Below, one piece after another: positions 32,825 through 44,392 of a stretch of 64,000 nucleotides of DNA. This DNA comes from Lingula anatina (taxonomy: Eukaryota; Brachiopoda; Lingulata; Lingulida; Lingulidae). Each line of letters starts with the position of its first letter. The stretch's first letter is position 1. The stretch lies in the NCBI RefSeq assembly GCF_001039355.2, contig NW_019775540.1, positions 29,271 through 93,270 on the forward strand, in the 5' to 3' direction. The notes under the pieces were generated by a model that saw only the letters and a program-made list of their open reading frames with translations, did no database searches and had not been told where the DNA came from. The position numbers were made by a program, and so were the translations under genes.

Positions 32825-35245
32825 GTCCCGTGGCCGAGGCACTGTGCAAGACCTTTACACCCCGTACTATAGGAATGATAGGCACCGTCATCGCCTCTTT
32901 TGGGTTCATGCTCAGTATGTTTGCCACACAGATTTGGCAGCTGTATATAACCTTTGGCTTTCTGACGGGTAAGTTACAGTGCGTGTGCTCTAATCTAATG
33001 TTCCAAATCCAGACATATATATTACTGGTTTAGAAAAGGAACATTGTGACCTCCCATCTTGGCAGGTGGTTTTCCTGTGTGTCAACGTAATTTTAAGCGT
33101 CTCAGATACCCTGCAGGATCCTAAATTTAAGGAGGGGGGCACAAGATTTGTCCGCTCCCTCACCAACAAATATTTTGAATAATTCAACAGCTGCACCTCT
33201 CTCCCCCCCCCCCTCCCCACCCACAAGCATTTTCTCTGCTAATGGCCCATGTGTGTGTGTGTGTGAGTGTGCGCGCGCGCGCGTGCGCGCACAACAAGGT
33301 CAAGTTCCCCTTCCTCTATAATAATTATTATTATTTTATAATTTTTTGCCATCCTATGTACGATTTTAAAACACCCTCAGCAGCTGCACAATTGGCATTT
33401 CAGGGTTTGGGTTCGGCTTGAAATTTCTACCAAGCATTGTTTGCGTCCACGAGTACTTTGAAAAAAGACAATCTCTTGCGATGGGGATTGCCGTCTGTGG
33501 AACCGGGGTGGGCACTTTCGCTTTCGCACCCCTCTCCGAATACCTTATCGAGATATACGGCTGGCAAGGTGCCCTACTCATTGAATCCGCCATCATACTG
33601 CACGGCGTCGCTTTTAGCGCCCTCTTCGTACCTCTGGAGAAAAAATCACGGGAGAAACAAGAGGACGAGACAACTCTCATATCCAAATTAAAGGCAGCTT
33701 GGAAAACAACAAAAGAAGTGATAGCTGAAATGATGGATTTTAGACTTTTCAAGGACCCAAAATTTGACGTCTACTGTGTCTGTATGTTCTTATTCGCTGT
33801 TGGCTACGTTGTTCCGATGACGTATCTTCCAGAACGCGCTGTGAAACAAGGCTACTCTCCGCGAGAGGGCGCTTGGCTCGTTTCTGTTCTGGGAATTTTA
33901 AACATGCTGGGGCGCATCTTCGTAGCCGGAGTTGGAGACCGAAAATGCGTGAATCGTTTCTGGATGTTCACTATATGTATCCTCATCAGTGGGGTTATAA
34001 CCGGTGGAAGCTTTTTGGCAAATGACATCTACTGGCTGCAGATGACGTATTCTGGGTGTTACGGTTTCATGATAGGTAAAATGTACAGAAATACTAAAGC
34101 TCTCAAGGTTAATAGTACGGTAATTTTAAATTATGTTCAATTATCACATTTAATAATTTGTTCCGTTTTCTGACAATAGTAGATGTGATCACTTATTATT
34201 CTACATTTTAGGTCAAATAAAGTTTTATTCTGAGACATCTACCAATTTTGCAGAATACTTTTAAACTAATGTTTTTTATTTTTACCTATTTATTTATTTA
34301 TTTATTTATTTATTTTGCCAGTTCCAATTTTAAACTGAATCTGTTCATTACAACAACATTTTGTATATCGATGCATATAGCTTCAAAGTAAAATTTAACA
34401 TCGAAGCATATTTTTTTGGTCTATACCTTAACAAGTTTTTAATTTTCTTATCGATTCAGCTAAATAAATTAAATATATATGTAAAAATAATTCAGCTGTA
34501 ATCACTTTCAGGTATCTTCATTTCTTTGGAGTCCGTCGTGTTAAGAGATTTAATCAGCCTTGAGAACCTGACCAAGGGCTATGGTTTGGCCATATTTGTT
34601 GGTTATGGGATAGGGTCATTGGTCGCTACGTCATTCACTGGTAGGTTATTTATTTTTAGGCACTTCAAGTACGTTTACAGGTCTTTTGCTTGTATTAACT
34701 TAGCATTCACTTCAGCATTGTGCCAAGGAGGTGTATCCTTGCAAATGTATGGCAAATTGGTTCTGTTGTTTTACCATAAATAAATCTTACACAATTTTAA
34801 TTTTATGTGTATTTTGAAATAATTTCAGCATTATGTGTCAAGCTTTAATCTTCAGATATGTGCTATGACATATATAAAGTATGCCAATTAGGTTTTGAGT
34901 CAAGGTTTTTTTAATGTGGTAGAACCAAGAAATCTCACGACAATTAACGTCGACTAGAGACTGCCACAAATTATACAATGTCATCGCTGGAGAGCTTCCC
35001 AATTTGCAAGCAGCCGATGTTGAAGATAAAATCAAAAATATTATTTGAGGGTTAGATTTCTTTTAAAAAAACTCTTATTTCCCTGTTCATTTTATTCCTT
35101 TACAGGCTGGATCTTTGACGTGACCCAAAATTACGACAACTCGTTCTTGGTTTCTGGAGGAATTCTCGTGGCAAGTGCTCTCTCCATGGTACTTATACCT
35201 TGTTTGAAGCGATATGACGCCAAGAGCGAAACCCCAGCCAATTGA
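32825..35245 (+). CDS. SLC16-like transporter, copy A, exon 1 missing
   Basis: Four exons: 32825-32968, 33404-34075, 34512-34640, 35106-35245. Lengths (144, 672, 129, 140) and phases equal exons 2-5 of copy B. About 344 of 361 residues match. It carries the second MCT signature, YFEKRQSLAMGIAVCG, and 10 or so membrane segments. All splice sites and the frame are intact, stop TGA. No DGGWGW exon exists upstream within the window, so as assembled the gene lacks its start, TM1 and the first MCT motif. SLC16 proteins move monocarboxylates or related solutes by proton symport or facilitated diffusion; the substrate cannot be told. Exon 1 may have been lost at duplication, replaced by the Tc1 region, or hidden by assembly. 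Confidence 0.8.
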
Positions 35246-35459
35246 CATCTGACATATTAATGCTGTAAAATGCTCCCACAATTCAAATAGAAAAGAAAAT
35301 AGAAATTAATGCCGACCAGAGACCTTTTTTACTTACTTGGTCACGCAATTTATTATGATACCTAATGAACTAAATTGCGCAGTTTGCTCATAAATGTACG
35401 GAATTCTTTCTGTATATTGCAGGTGGTTTTTTGGTTGTGTTCTTAGCTTTTGATAACAG

Positions 35460-35890
35460 AAGGTCAAAGGCCAAAATCAGGTTTCATCAGGATTACCAGT
35501 ATATATGATTTCTTATTGAATTCCAATAGTAGTTATGAGTGTCTCCCTGTCGGATTTTGAGATATAAGGGCCGGAAAATTGCAATGATAAGTTCACGATA
35601 AAAAGTAAGTCAAAGGCCAAATTTAAGGTCACATTAAAATTGCCAAGATGTGAAATCTTTAAGTTCAATAGTAACCATAGGTCTATTTCAGCCAGTTTTG
35701 GAGATATGAGGACTGAATTTGCAAAGCTAAGCTCGTGGTGAAAAAGTAGGTCAATGTCAAATTCAACTAAGCCTGCCAATGTATGGTTTGCTATTCAAGT
35801 TCAATAATAACTTTAGGTGAACCTCTGCCAGTTTTGGAGATATAAGGGGCGGAAATTCTGCCAAGTACACTTCTCGGCAAAAAGTATTTT
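35460..35890. repeat. Diverged tandem repeat, about 125-bp period
   Basis: Three units share CAGTTTTGGAGATATAAGG and AAAAAGTA.GTCAA blocks with GTTCAATA.TAA between them. No coding frame. Confidence 0.65.
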
Positions 35891-36989
35891 ATTTTCGCCG
35901 TAACAGTAAATCAAAATTTACATTTTCCTGTTGTATACACGACATCTAAGGCATTTTGTTGTGTAGGCTGAATGCGAACACAAGCAATGCAGCCACAAAC
36001 GATGCATATACCTGTACACTGCTATGGAAACGTAATACTCTGAGATGGTAAGATTTATTTGTATATTCTAATTTTACAATCATAAGACACTTTTTTAACT
36101 CATTACAAAACATTCCAATACCATGATGCATCGCACAGAATCTGGTTTTCTCACGTTCCATTCTAATCTATCCGTCCATTTATGTATATTTCCGTATTTG
36201 GTTATGGCGTGATATTTTGCGCTCAAATATTATTCACTTTTCTATTTTCCATAAATCTACATTTTTGGCTATCAATCAAATTTAATCGTCTTATTAGGTA
36301 ATGGTGTGATAATTGACCCACGCTCACAACTTCTATAATTACAAATTTTCCATTACCTCATCATTATAGAATAATGTTGTTGTTGCTTTCCGTTTCTTTG
36401 TAGTTATTTATAGCACAGTTCGAATGTTTTGCCTCCACTTTTTGACTCATTGACATGTTACAGTTTAAACAGTTATTAATTGTAAAATTAATTCACTTAA
36501 ATTTAAAAGAATAAAATAATATTTGTATCAATAACTTATTTTCTTTTCGATGTCATGGGTGCCGTCTAGGTCCAATGGTCTTTTTCTTTAATTTGAATGA
36601 AGCAAACTACCTTATATCTAAAAGTGACATACTTTATTTTCCTTTTTTCGATGGTGGTGGTGTAGGGGACCCATGTTTTTTAATGTATGCTCAGTGATAG
36701 CTAACCTATATATCAACAGAGATAAAGTTTACATGAGCGAAGCCAAAAACAAATAGACTTGGTCGACGTCGACTATGTATGACAAATTACGCCGTACATG
36801 CACATGTACGCGTTATGCAATGCTAAACAAGGCTACCGGGATGATAAAAATGCATAGCTTAAAAGTGCTTCCTCAACTGCTGCTTAGGGTATCCAACTTA
36901 ACATTGACAGTAAATTGGCTGACCTTCAAGTACTATATTTACCTGTCAGTCAGCTGTTGATTCCCGGTGGGAAAAATGCAGTTGGCGAG

Positions 36990-37007
36990 TTAGTTTCGGT
37001 TTCGTCC
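36990..37007. promoter_or_regulatory. ISRE-like motif 1
   Basis: TTAGTTTCGGTTTCGTCC; on the minus strand two GAAA cores with 2-bp spacing, the interferon regulatory factor binding pattern. Tetranucleotide-level match only. Confidence 0.35.
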
Positions 37008-38000
37008 TATATGTATTGAATCATACAGCTGTTTATTCAGTAATGTTCGGGACGACAAACTGTTGTACTGATACTACTACAACTACTAATATATTTATGT
37101 TTGATGAGCGTGATTCCAAAAAAGACGGAAATAATTTAGTCTGCCGTTATATGTATGATCTAATGCTACGAGTACTGTTTACAAACCAGTTCTTTACTTT
37201 AACGTCCCTGAGGAAGTCGTCATACTGTAAACACGGGTTGGGTTGAAATAGCAATGCATCGTGCACCCACACCCACCCCTTCATAACTGTAAAGAAACCC
37301 TGCCTTCATACGGGTTGTAAAAAAGTATAGGGGAACATGATGACTGAGTACAGGAATATTTGTAGAACTCGGATATACAAATAGACCCAAACCGGTTCAA
37401 GTCTGAACTGCGTTGTCAGGCGTTTTCGAAGTAAGTGCAGTTTAAAGGCCCTCCCATAAAGAAAAGTGTTCCGCGACCAGCTATGTACCCATTGATTTAT
37501 AACAGTGCTGCAGTAATGGTTGAATCCATCTTTTGTTTACGCATTTGAGACTGAAGACCGTTTAGGGGTTTAGGCCTACTTGTATGTCTGCGTCTAAGGA
37601 AACTGCACACTGACAGTTGTAAGTGTGCGTGGGGGGGGAGGGGGTATAAAACAGTAGACGAGTACAATATGTAAAGCACATGGATGGGAAATCACATGGT
37701 TTTGTCTCGTTTCTCTTACTTGTTATATTTTCATTTTCAAGGGGGATGGGACCAGAAACTACGACAGGGACAATATAGCCTGCTGAGTCCACTCCTTGAT
37801 CTGCCATTTAATGAAATTAATTACACTTAAAAGCATGCCTGCCTCTTATCAGTTGTTTAACGTAAATAGTCATATGACGCCCTCTTTATTACAAATACTT
37901 CTTTTCGAATACATAAGCTACCTCAACCTAATAGTACCTTAGCTTTACCGTACATTAGAATGATTATATGACACTATGACATAATACATACATACCTTAT

Positions 38001-38014
38001 GGAAAGTGAAAGTG
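38001..38014. promoter_or_regulatory. ISRE-like motif 2
   Basis: GGAAAGTGAAAGTG, two GAAA cores spaced by GT. Factor binding is inferred from the consensus. Confidence 0.3.
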
Positions 38015-38388
38015 TACTCAGCTTCACCGTATACTGCACCTTGTCAAACAGACCTGTTGGCTACGTCAGCCTACGTTACTTTTTATAATCACTGTTTAGC
38101 CTCGGTTTTATTTGATTGGTACGAAGGCTTCAAAGTGCCATTCAAGAAATGTCACTTAACTGTTAGGCTGGCTGTAGTGGCTAGAAAATAACTAAATGGA
38201 GCTGGTTTTTAAAAATGGCTATAGCCCCAAAATTGTTGCAAAACTTGAAACCCAAATTTAGGTCTAGTTCATTTCAAGATAAATCTATTTGTCAAAGAAA
38301 ATAAAGATTTAGCTGTATACATAGCTATGCCTCCTTTGCTGCAAATAAAAGTATTTCATTTCCTTTGACTACTAGCGATTTTTCTTTT

Positions 38389-38402
38389 GTGAAAGTGAAA
38401 TA
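38389..38402. promoter_or_regulatory. ISRE-like motif 3
   Basis: GTGAAAGTGAAATA, two GAAA cores spaced by GT, about 380 bp from motif 2. Confidence 0.3.
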
Positions 38403-39176
38403 TGTTTGGTCTTAAAGTTTAGACCAATTTTCGGCTTTTTGTGAAACAGGCCCATGGTGACATCAAATGTATGGCCTTGAAAAAAGTTAAGGTGACACTT
38501 ATGCAAGTTCCTAATAAGTTCACAACACAACAACAACGACTATTGAAGTCTTTTAAAGTTTTGTTAACATTCATATTATTGAATCTCTTTTTAAAAAATT
38601 TTGTAAACTATGTTTTAAATCCAAAAGAGCTACAACAATGTGAACCCACTGACACTTATGGGGCTCCGTACCTGCAATTGTTAGCATCATCAGGTGACCT
38701 CGATCCTTCCAAGTCTGCGATACCTTACTCCCAAAGCTGAAGAACTGTTTAAAGGGTGATATTAACTTTCGTTTTTGGCATTACTTGGAACATAGTTATC
38801 AGAGGTAAGTTCCGTTCGTCAGGTTGTTACTATTGTACTAATGACATTATAACGGCAGCGAAGCAATGAAGCACTTGTTTTGACGTATTAATGAAAAGAA
38901 CATGAATAAAATATTTTGAATTCTATATTTCTGACATGATCACTAGTGCGTAATGGATTTGAAGGCAAATGACAAGGTTTACTAAAAGCATGTTTGGCTT
39001 TCTTGTACTTTTTTTTAGTGAAAAAATCTAAACATTTATTAAACTGGCTGCAATATTTTCTCAAAGATGTAAAACAGAACATATCCAAGGCGCAAAAAAT
39101 CTACTCTTTTCTCTTTAAAAAAATCAACCTTCAACTCATCTCCAATTTGTGAAAATGAAAGTTAAAACTAAGGTTA

Positions 39177-39727
39177 CAGGCCTACCCAACTACCAGACTC
39201 GGCACCTAAGGATCCTGAATTAACCGGTATATCGGACCAAACTACCCGTTTTCAAGGTGTGTGTCAGATCACATTTCGGAGTATCAGCCAGAACACCGAC
39301 AGGATGAGCCCTGGCATGCTCGGCTGTCACCTTGATTGGATAGTAAACGATTGTCGTAAAATCGCTATATGATTTTAAAACCGGGTGCATAATTTTGAAA
39401 GCCACCTAGATGAACCTTAGACTGCCACATTAATCTAATACAATGCAAAAAAGCTCTATCAAAAGTGGTCAAAACATTCAAACCGAATGTCGTAAAGTCC
39501 CCATATATCCCCATAGAGACAATAAAATAGAGTACTCCAAAGTAAGAGTACAGTTTAAGGTTGTTCAGCCGAGCGTGGATGAGCCCGCAGTCGTGCTACA
39601 AAATTTGTTCTGGGGTATGATACTCCGAAATGCGATCTGACACACACCTTGAAAACGGGTAGCGTGGTCCGATATACCGGTTAATTCAGGATCCTTAGGT
39701 GCCGAGTCTGGTAGTTGGGTAGGCCTG
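39177..39727. mobile_element. Inverted-repeat element, 551 bp, GGTTA duplication
   Basis: Terminal inverted repeats of about 115 bp (CAGGCCTACCCAACTACC at the left, complement at the right) nearly identical to each other. Flanked by GGTTA at 39172-39176 and 39728-39732, a 5-bp target duplication. No transposase. A one-armed relative sits in the phosphatase gene at 13600. Confidence 0.85.
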
Positions 39728-40204
39728 GGTTAGAAAACGCCCATGTTTGAACAAAAATTCCAGGCATTCTACGCACCTGTAATCTTGGCAGTATAAGTTA
39801 GAAATTTTTGACCCAGTTTACAGAAATTGGGAGAAAAAATCATAACAACCACAGGGTTGTATATGTGTTAATTCTATTAATTTATTAAGGTGTTCATTAG
39901 TACAAATATAGAAATATCAATACACCATTCCTTTATAAATATGCCATATCGAATACAGATATTTAACCGGAAAGACATAGAGGAAAATGAAATGTACATA
40001 AAGAGACAATTAATACACTATTGTATTTACTTTAAAACGGTAATATGTTGCGTTGTTTAAATAAGTATGCGGCGCCTACTATTCCAAATTTAATATTTTC
40101 CCTATTGCTAAGGCATGAAGTGTTGGAGCTGAACGGTGTTTTGCGTCGTTTTTACGTGATATAGGTGTCTGTAATAGATCACAGTTCCGATGCCAAAAGC
40201 AAAT

Positions 40205-40238
40205 TAGTTTCGGTTTCGCTTTCGGTTTAGTATATATA
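40205..40238 (+). promoter_or_regulatory. Triple-GAAA ISRE-like motif with TATA box
   Basis: AGTTTCGGTTTCGCTTTC (40206-40223) is three GAAA cores with 2-bp spacing on the other strand, followed 8 bp later by TATATATA at 40231. Together they look like a compact inducible promoter aimed right, with start near 40262. No coding exon follows closely; it could drive a 5' exon of copy B or a noncoding transcript. Confidence 0.45.
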
Positions 40239-40616
40239 GGCCTAATTCTGAGCAAGTTTTTCTTCCAATATTACCGCGAACGACCCAGAAAGTAAAATCC
40301 ATTAAATCCGACCTCTTACTCAATTAAATATCTTTTTGCATGATATTCTAAATTTACACTACAGTTATTGTTCCTTGGGTCTACCAAAGTTTACATTTTG
40401 TGTACGTGCATTTTTCAGTTTTTTTTTTTTTAATTACTGACTGTTGGGGGACTGCCAAAAGTTGTTCTGATGCCATACCATAATAATACTAGATCTCCAA
40501 GTCAAATCATTAATGAGTATATATTTATTTAAAGGAGATTTAAGGATATTCCCATGCTGTATTAATGATTCTGCATGCCCGCACCATTGGTGTGCAACAT
40601 TCTCGACAACTGGTTT

Positions 40617-40747
40617 TTAATGTGCTGTTTTGTTTCATTCCCTTCAAATATTTTGACATTTTGTTTACATTCTAGATGTATGAAGTGACTTAATGTTATT
40701 CCACATGGTTTTCAGTCTGCGTTCTCCACAGATGTACCATGCACATG
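40617..40747 (+). repeat. 131-bp direct repeat, left copy
   Basis: Matches 42115-42245 with two or so mismatches and no indel, in the same orientation. Confidence 0.85.
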
Positions 40748-40959
40748 TGTTAGACGGTGGATTTCCTTTTAAATGAAAGACTTTTTCCTGAACCTTTCCT
40801 ATCTATCTTTTTTTTTTCAATTGATCCTTCAATAATTCTATAGAACACTTTAGAAAACCGTACAAGAAAAATTTCCCACAGAGTATCCTAAATTATATAT
40901 ATAACTATTTCCTGGTATTTTTCCCAAAAAGATCCTAATCCAATTTTCATATAGGACAT

Positions 40960-41850
40960 TTTCTTCAGGAACCACAATGGCTTCTGAATCGTTTCGTTCA
41001 TTCCAAATACAAATTGTTGGCATTAAAATATATTGAAAAAACAAAAAGAAAAACCCGTTAAATATTGCTTTTATTGTAGAGTCTAATATTTTTGCTCCCA
41101 CGATTTATCAAGCTTGTCGCATAAATCGATCATGTACCAGTTACCAGCTACCTGGCAGATTAATTATCGTCATATAAAGAAATGTAAACTAAACACCTGA
41201 CTGTCAAAACGAATTTGCCACTGCCATTTATTATTGCGCTATTCAACGGTGCTTTTCTTTTTGTTTGGGTTTCGCTCTCACTTTTATCTTGTTACCGTGG
41301 GGGTTGTGTTTATTACAAAACTGTTACTTTGTTTATTACTTTGGGCATTTTCTTAAGGAAATACAATGGCTTTTGATTCGTTTCGTTCATTTCAAATTCA
41401 AGTTGTTGAGATTTAAATACATTGGAAAATAAAATCGAAAACCTGATACATATAAATTTTATTGTAGAGACTAATATTTTTGCACCCACGATTTACCAAG
41501 CTTGTTGCGTAACACGATCACGTACCAGCTACCTGCTAGAAGCCAGGTTAATTATCGTTATGTTAAGAAATGTAAACTAAACACCTTTTTTGTGTAAACA
41601 CTTCTTGGAAGGTCTATTTATGAGAAACGGGGTAAACCTATCTCATTATTCAAACAAATAGTGTGCGTATGTTTATGAAAAGTTAAGAAATGATAACCTT
41701 GACTGTCAAAACGAATTTGCCATTGTGATTTATCATTACGCTATTCAACAATGCGTTGCTTTTTGTTTGAGTTCGGCTCCCATTTATATCTCGTTGCCAT
41801 GGGGATTCTGTTTATCACACAACTGTTACTATGTGTATTACATCCCTGAT
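40960..41850 (+). repeat. Diverged tandem duplication, two units of about 400-480 bp
   Basis: Unit 1 (40960-41345) and unit 2 (41347-41850) share GAATCGTTTCGTTCATT or TTCGTTTCGTTCATTTC, TAATATTTTTGC.CCCACGAT, ATTAATTATCGT and GACTGTCAAAACGAATTTGC blocks. Unit 2 has an extra stretch near 41588-41695. Confidence 0.75.
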
Positions 41851-42114
41851 TACTCCTGTTCTGAACTCATAATCAAGGCGCATAGTGGTACATGAATGCA
41901 GTCATCATCAGGAGAAGAAAGTGTAATGATGCTAAATGGATTTTTTTAACCGCCATTTTCACAGAAAATACTGTTGAACATCATAGGAAGATATATTAAA
42001 CACGAATTATATATTAAACCCTAAACAGATTTCCCTTCTGAATACAAAATACGTGATAAGTGGATGAGGCAGAGACAAAGCGTTGTTCTGTTACTTTTTT
42101 CAAGTTTTTCAGGG

Positions 42115-42245
42115 TTAATGTGCTGTTTTGTTTCATGCCCTTCAAATAATTTGACATTTTGTTTACATTCTAGATGTATGAAGTGACTTAATGTTATTCC
42201 ACATGGTTTTCAGTCTGCGTTCTCCACAGATGTACCATGCACATG
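42115..42245 (+). repeat. 131-bp direct repeat, right copy
   Basis: Second copy of 40617-40747; together they bracket the tandem duplication. Confidence 0.85.
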
Positions 42246-42943
42246 CTCGTTTTAACTCTTAATATTCTTAAAAATAAATTTAAAAATAAATCTAAGGCTT
42301 TATATTAAAAAGCTGGAGGATAAAACTTACATAAATGTGTTTATTACCCTCAAATAATAAAAGCTAGGTGTTGCTTGGTAAAAAATGTGAAAATGTTGTG
42401 AGGTGAGTGGGAACTGTCACCGCTGACAAAAACCGTTTTATGTGCTACACTCTCGAGTGTATAGACTCAATTCCTGTTTGTTTTCTCTGATGTAGGCTTA
42501 ATAGAGATATAATAAGAGATTAAAGTGAGACAATATGCGTAGAACTGTCCCAGTCATGTCACTTGCTGTCTGCACCATCTTTTCCGATTTGTTTTTTCCT
42601 GTTCAGTTGCACACCCATGCCATGTGATTAACGCGCGAGTTAAAATGCTTTCTATAACACACGTGTCAAAGTCATTAAAAAAGACACATACCCGGTGAAA
42701 GTTTTCCATTTTCTTAAACATACACTTGCTGCCTTGTGTTTTTCATGTTATCAAGGTGTTATCACTCCGGGTTAGTCTATTGATCAATTGAACCACCAAT
42801 AGCTTATGACAACAAGCGTTTTATCATCTTCACCACCAGTTATATAACATAAGTTGAAGGTGTCATTGAAATTTATTAAAGATGATTTTTGAGAAGGAAA
42901 GGGGATTACAATAAATAAATTTTATACTGGTATGTAAGTGCTA

Positions 42944-42996
42944 TCACTTTCACTTTCGTTTATGACGTTCTCTGTAGTAGCATTTATTTATAAAGA
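42944..42996 (+). promoter_or_regulatory. ISRE-like motif with TATA box before transporter copy B
   Basis: TCACTTTCACTTTCGTTT (42944-42961), reading AAACGAAAGTGAAAGTGA on the other strand, then TGACGT at 42963 (CRE-like half site) and TATAAA at 42989. Start would be near 43020, about 190 bp before the ATG at 43211. Spacing suits a promoter of copy B; IRF control is inference. Confidence 0.45.
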
Positions 42997-43210
42997 GAGG
43001 TAACAATCCCAGTGACACAAAGGCTACGTCTTGATTTATCGATTAATGAGAGCCAGCTGTAATTAATAAATAAATGGAGTAAAGAACCAAATTAAACAGC
43101 CGTCATGGTTAACAAATGGAATATTTTTCCCTTTCTATTTGCCCTTTGCCACTCGACGCATTTTTTTTCTTTAACGTCCATGTAAATTGTATGACATGAC
43201 ATTTTTTCAG

Positions 43211-44351
43211 ATGACAAGCGTTGAAATAGAGCTAGAACCTCTGAATGAACAACCGCAAGAAACTGGAAATGAAACTGTTCCTTCAGGGGGTCCGGTTGCC
43301 GCAGCGGAAGATGTCGCCAACACCGAACCGGTTCCCCGACCCGATGGGGGCTGGGGTTGGCTCGTCGTGCTTGGTTCTTTCATGAACCACGTTGTAATAG
43401 ACGGTACGGCTTTCTCGATTGGCGTCATCTACGTGGAGCTCATCGATTACTTTGGCGCCTCCACGGCCGATACGGCATGGATTGGAGCCATTCAGTATGC
43501 CATGGTGAACTTGGCAGGTTAGTGCACAAGTTAATGACAACTACGGGGTACATCTTTTTTAGTCTATACAGCAAGTATTTTCAGCATCACTGACCTTGGT
43601 TAAAGACGTACAAGCGTTCTATTTATTGGAGGTGAGGCTACAACTGAAGATGAAACCCGGAATTATTATAAGTGCAGAGTACAGTGTTAACATTACTGTA
43701 CACAGTAAATAATAGATTTCTATATACATGCCGATTTATCATCAAGTCTATGGGTCTTTCCGCTGTTTGTGACTGCATAACAATTCAATCACGTCACAAT
43801 GACTTACGTTCTACTAAAAAAATGTCGGGGATACCTAAACGAGTTTCTTCGTGAATATTTAACCGAGTTTCGGTTTTTTACCAAGCTTCTTCTTTTTCAC
43901 TTTTTTGCTACATTCTCGTCTGAAGAAAAAGGGTGTCAAGGTAACGAAACTAGGTCACTAGGCGCCTGTCAGCCCAGGGGGTAGGATATATGTCACATTA
44001 AGGTTGTCTCGTTCAATTAAATCGGACAAATCCACGGAGTGACGTGATAAACTGTTCACCTGACCAGACATCCTGTCAAAAAATATTATGGGGCCCATTT
44101 TTACTGAAATTGAAAACGGCAAACACTAGATTCCTTAAAAAACACTACTATGCAGGAAAATGTTCTATATTATGTTTGCCGTAACAGTTTGATCACAACA
44201 TACAAAAACGAAAACGGTTTCATGTAAACTTGATTGCATTTTCACCCTCGAGATAGATTGAAATCAATAGCAATTTCCAATATTTCCACCCTATATAACC
44301 AGAAATTAAATTAAAAAGGAAGACCTGAAATTACACAACAATCACAAATAC

Positions 44352-44392
<41 letters not shown>

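Larger units (their letters stand above)
35891..42900. other. Intergenic DNA between the transporter copies
   Basis: No recognisable coding exon. Holds five ISRE-like motifs (four here, one just to the right), an inverted-repeat element, and a set of direct and tandem repeats at 40.6-42.2 kb. Short open frames have no domain or splice support. A 5' untranslated exon of copy B could lie here but cannot be recognised by eye. Confidence 0.5.

Noticed and set aside
35513-35779. 88-residue minus-strand frame at 35.5 kb
   Set aside because: Lies in a diverged tandem repeat; the repetitive hydrophobic pattern follows the repeat period.
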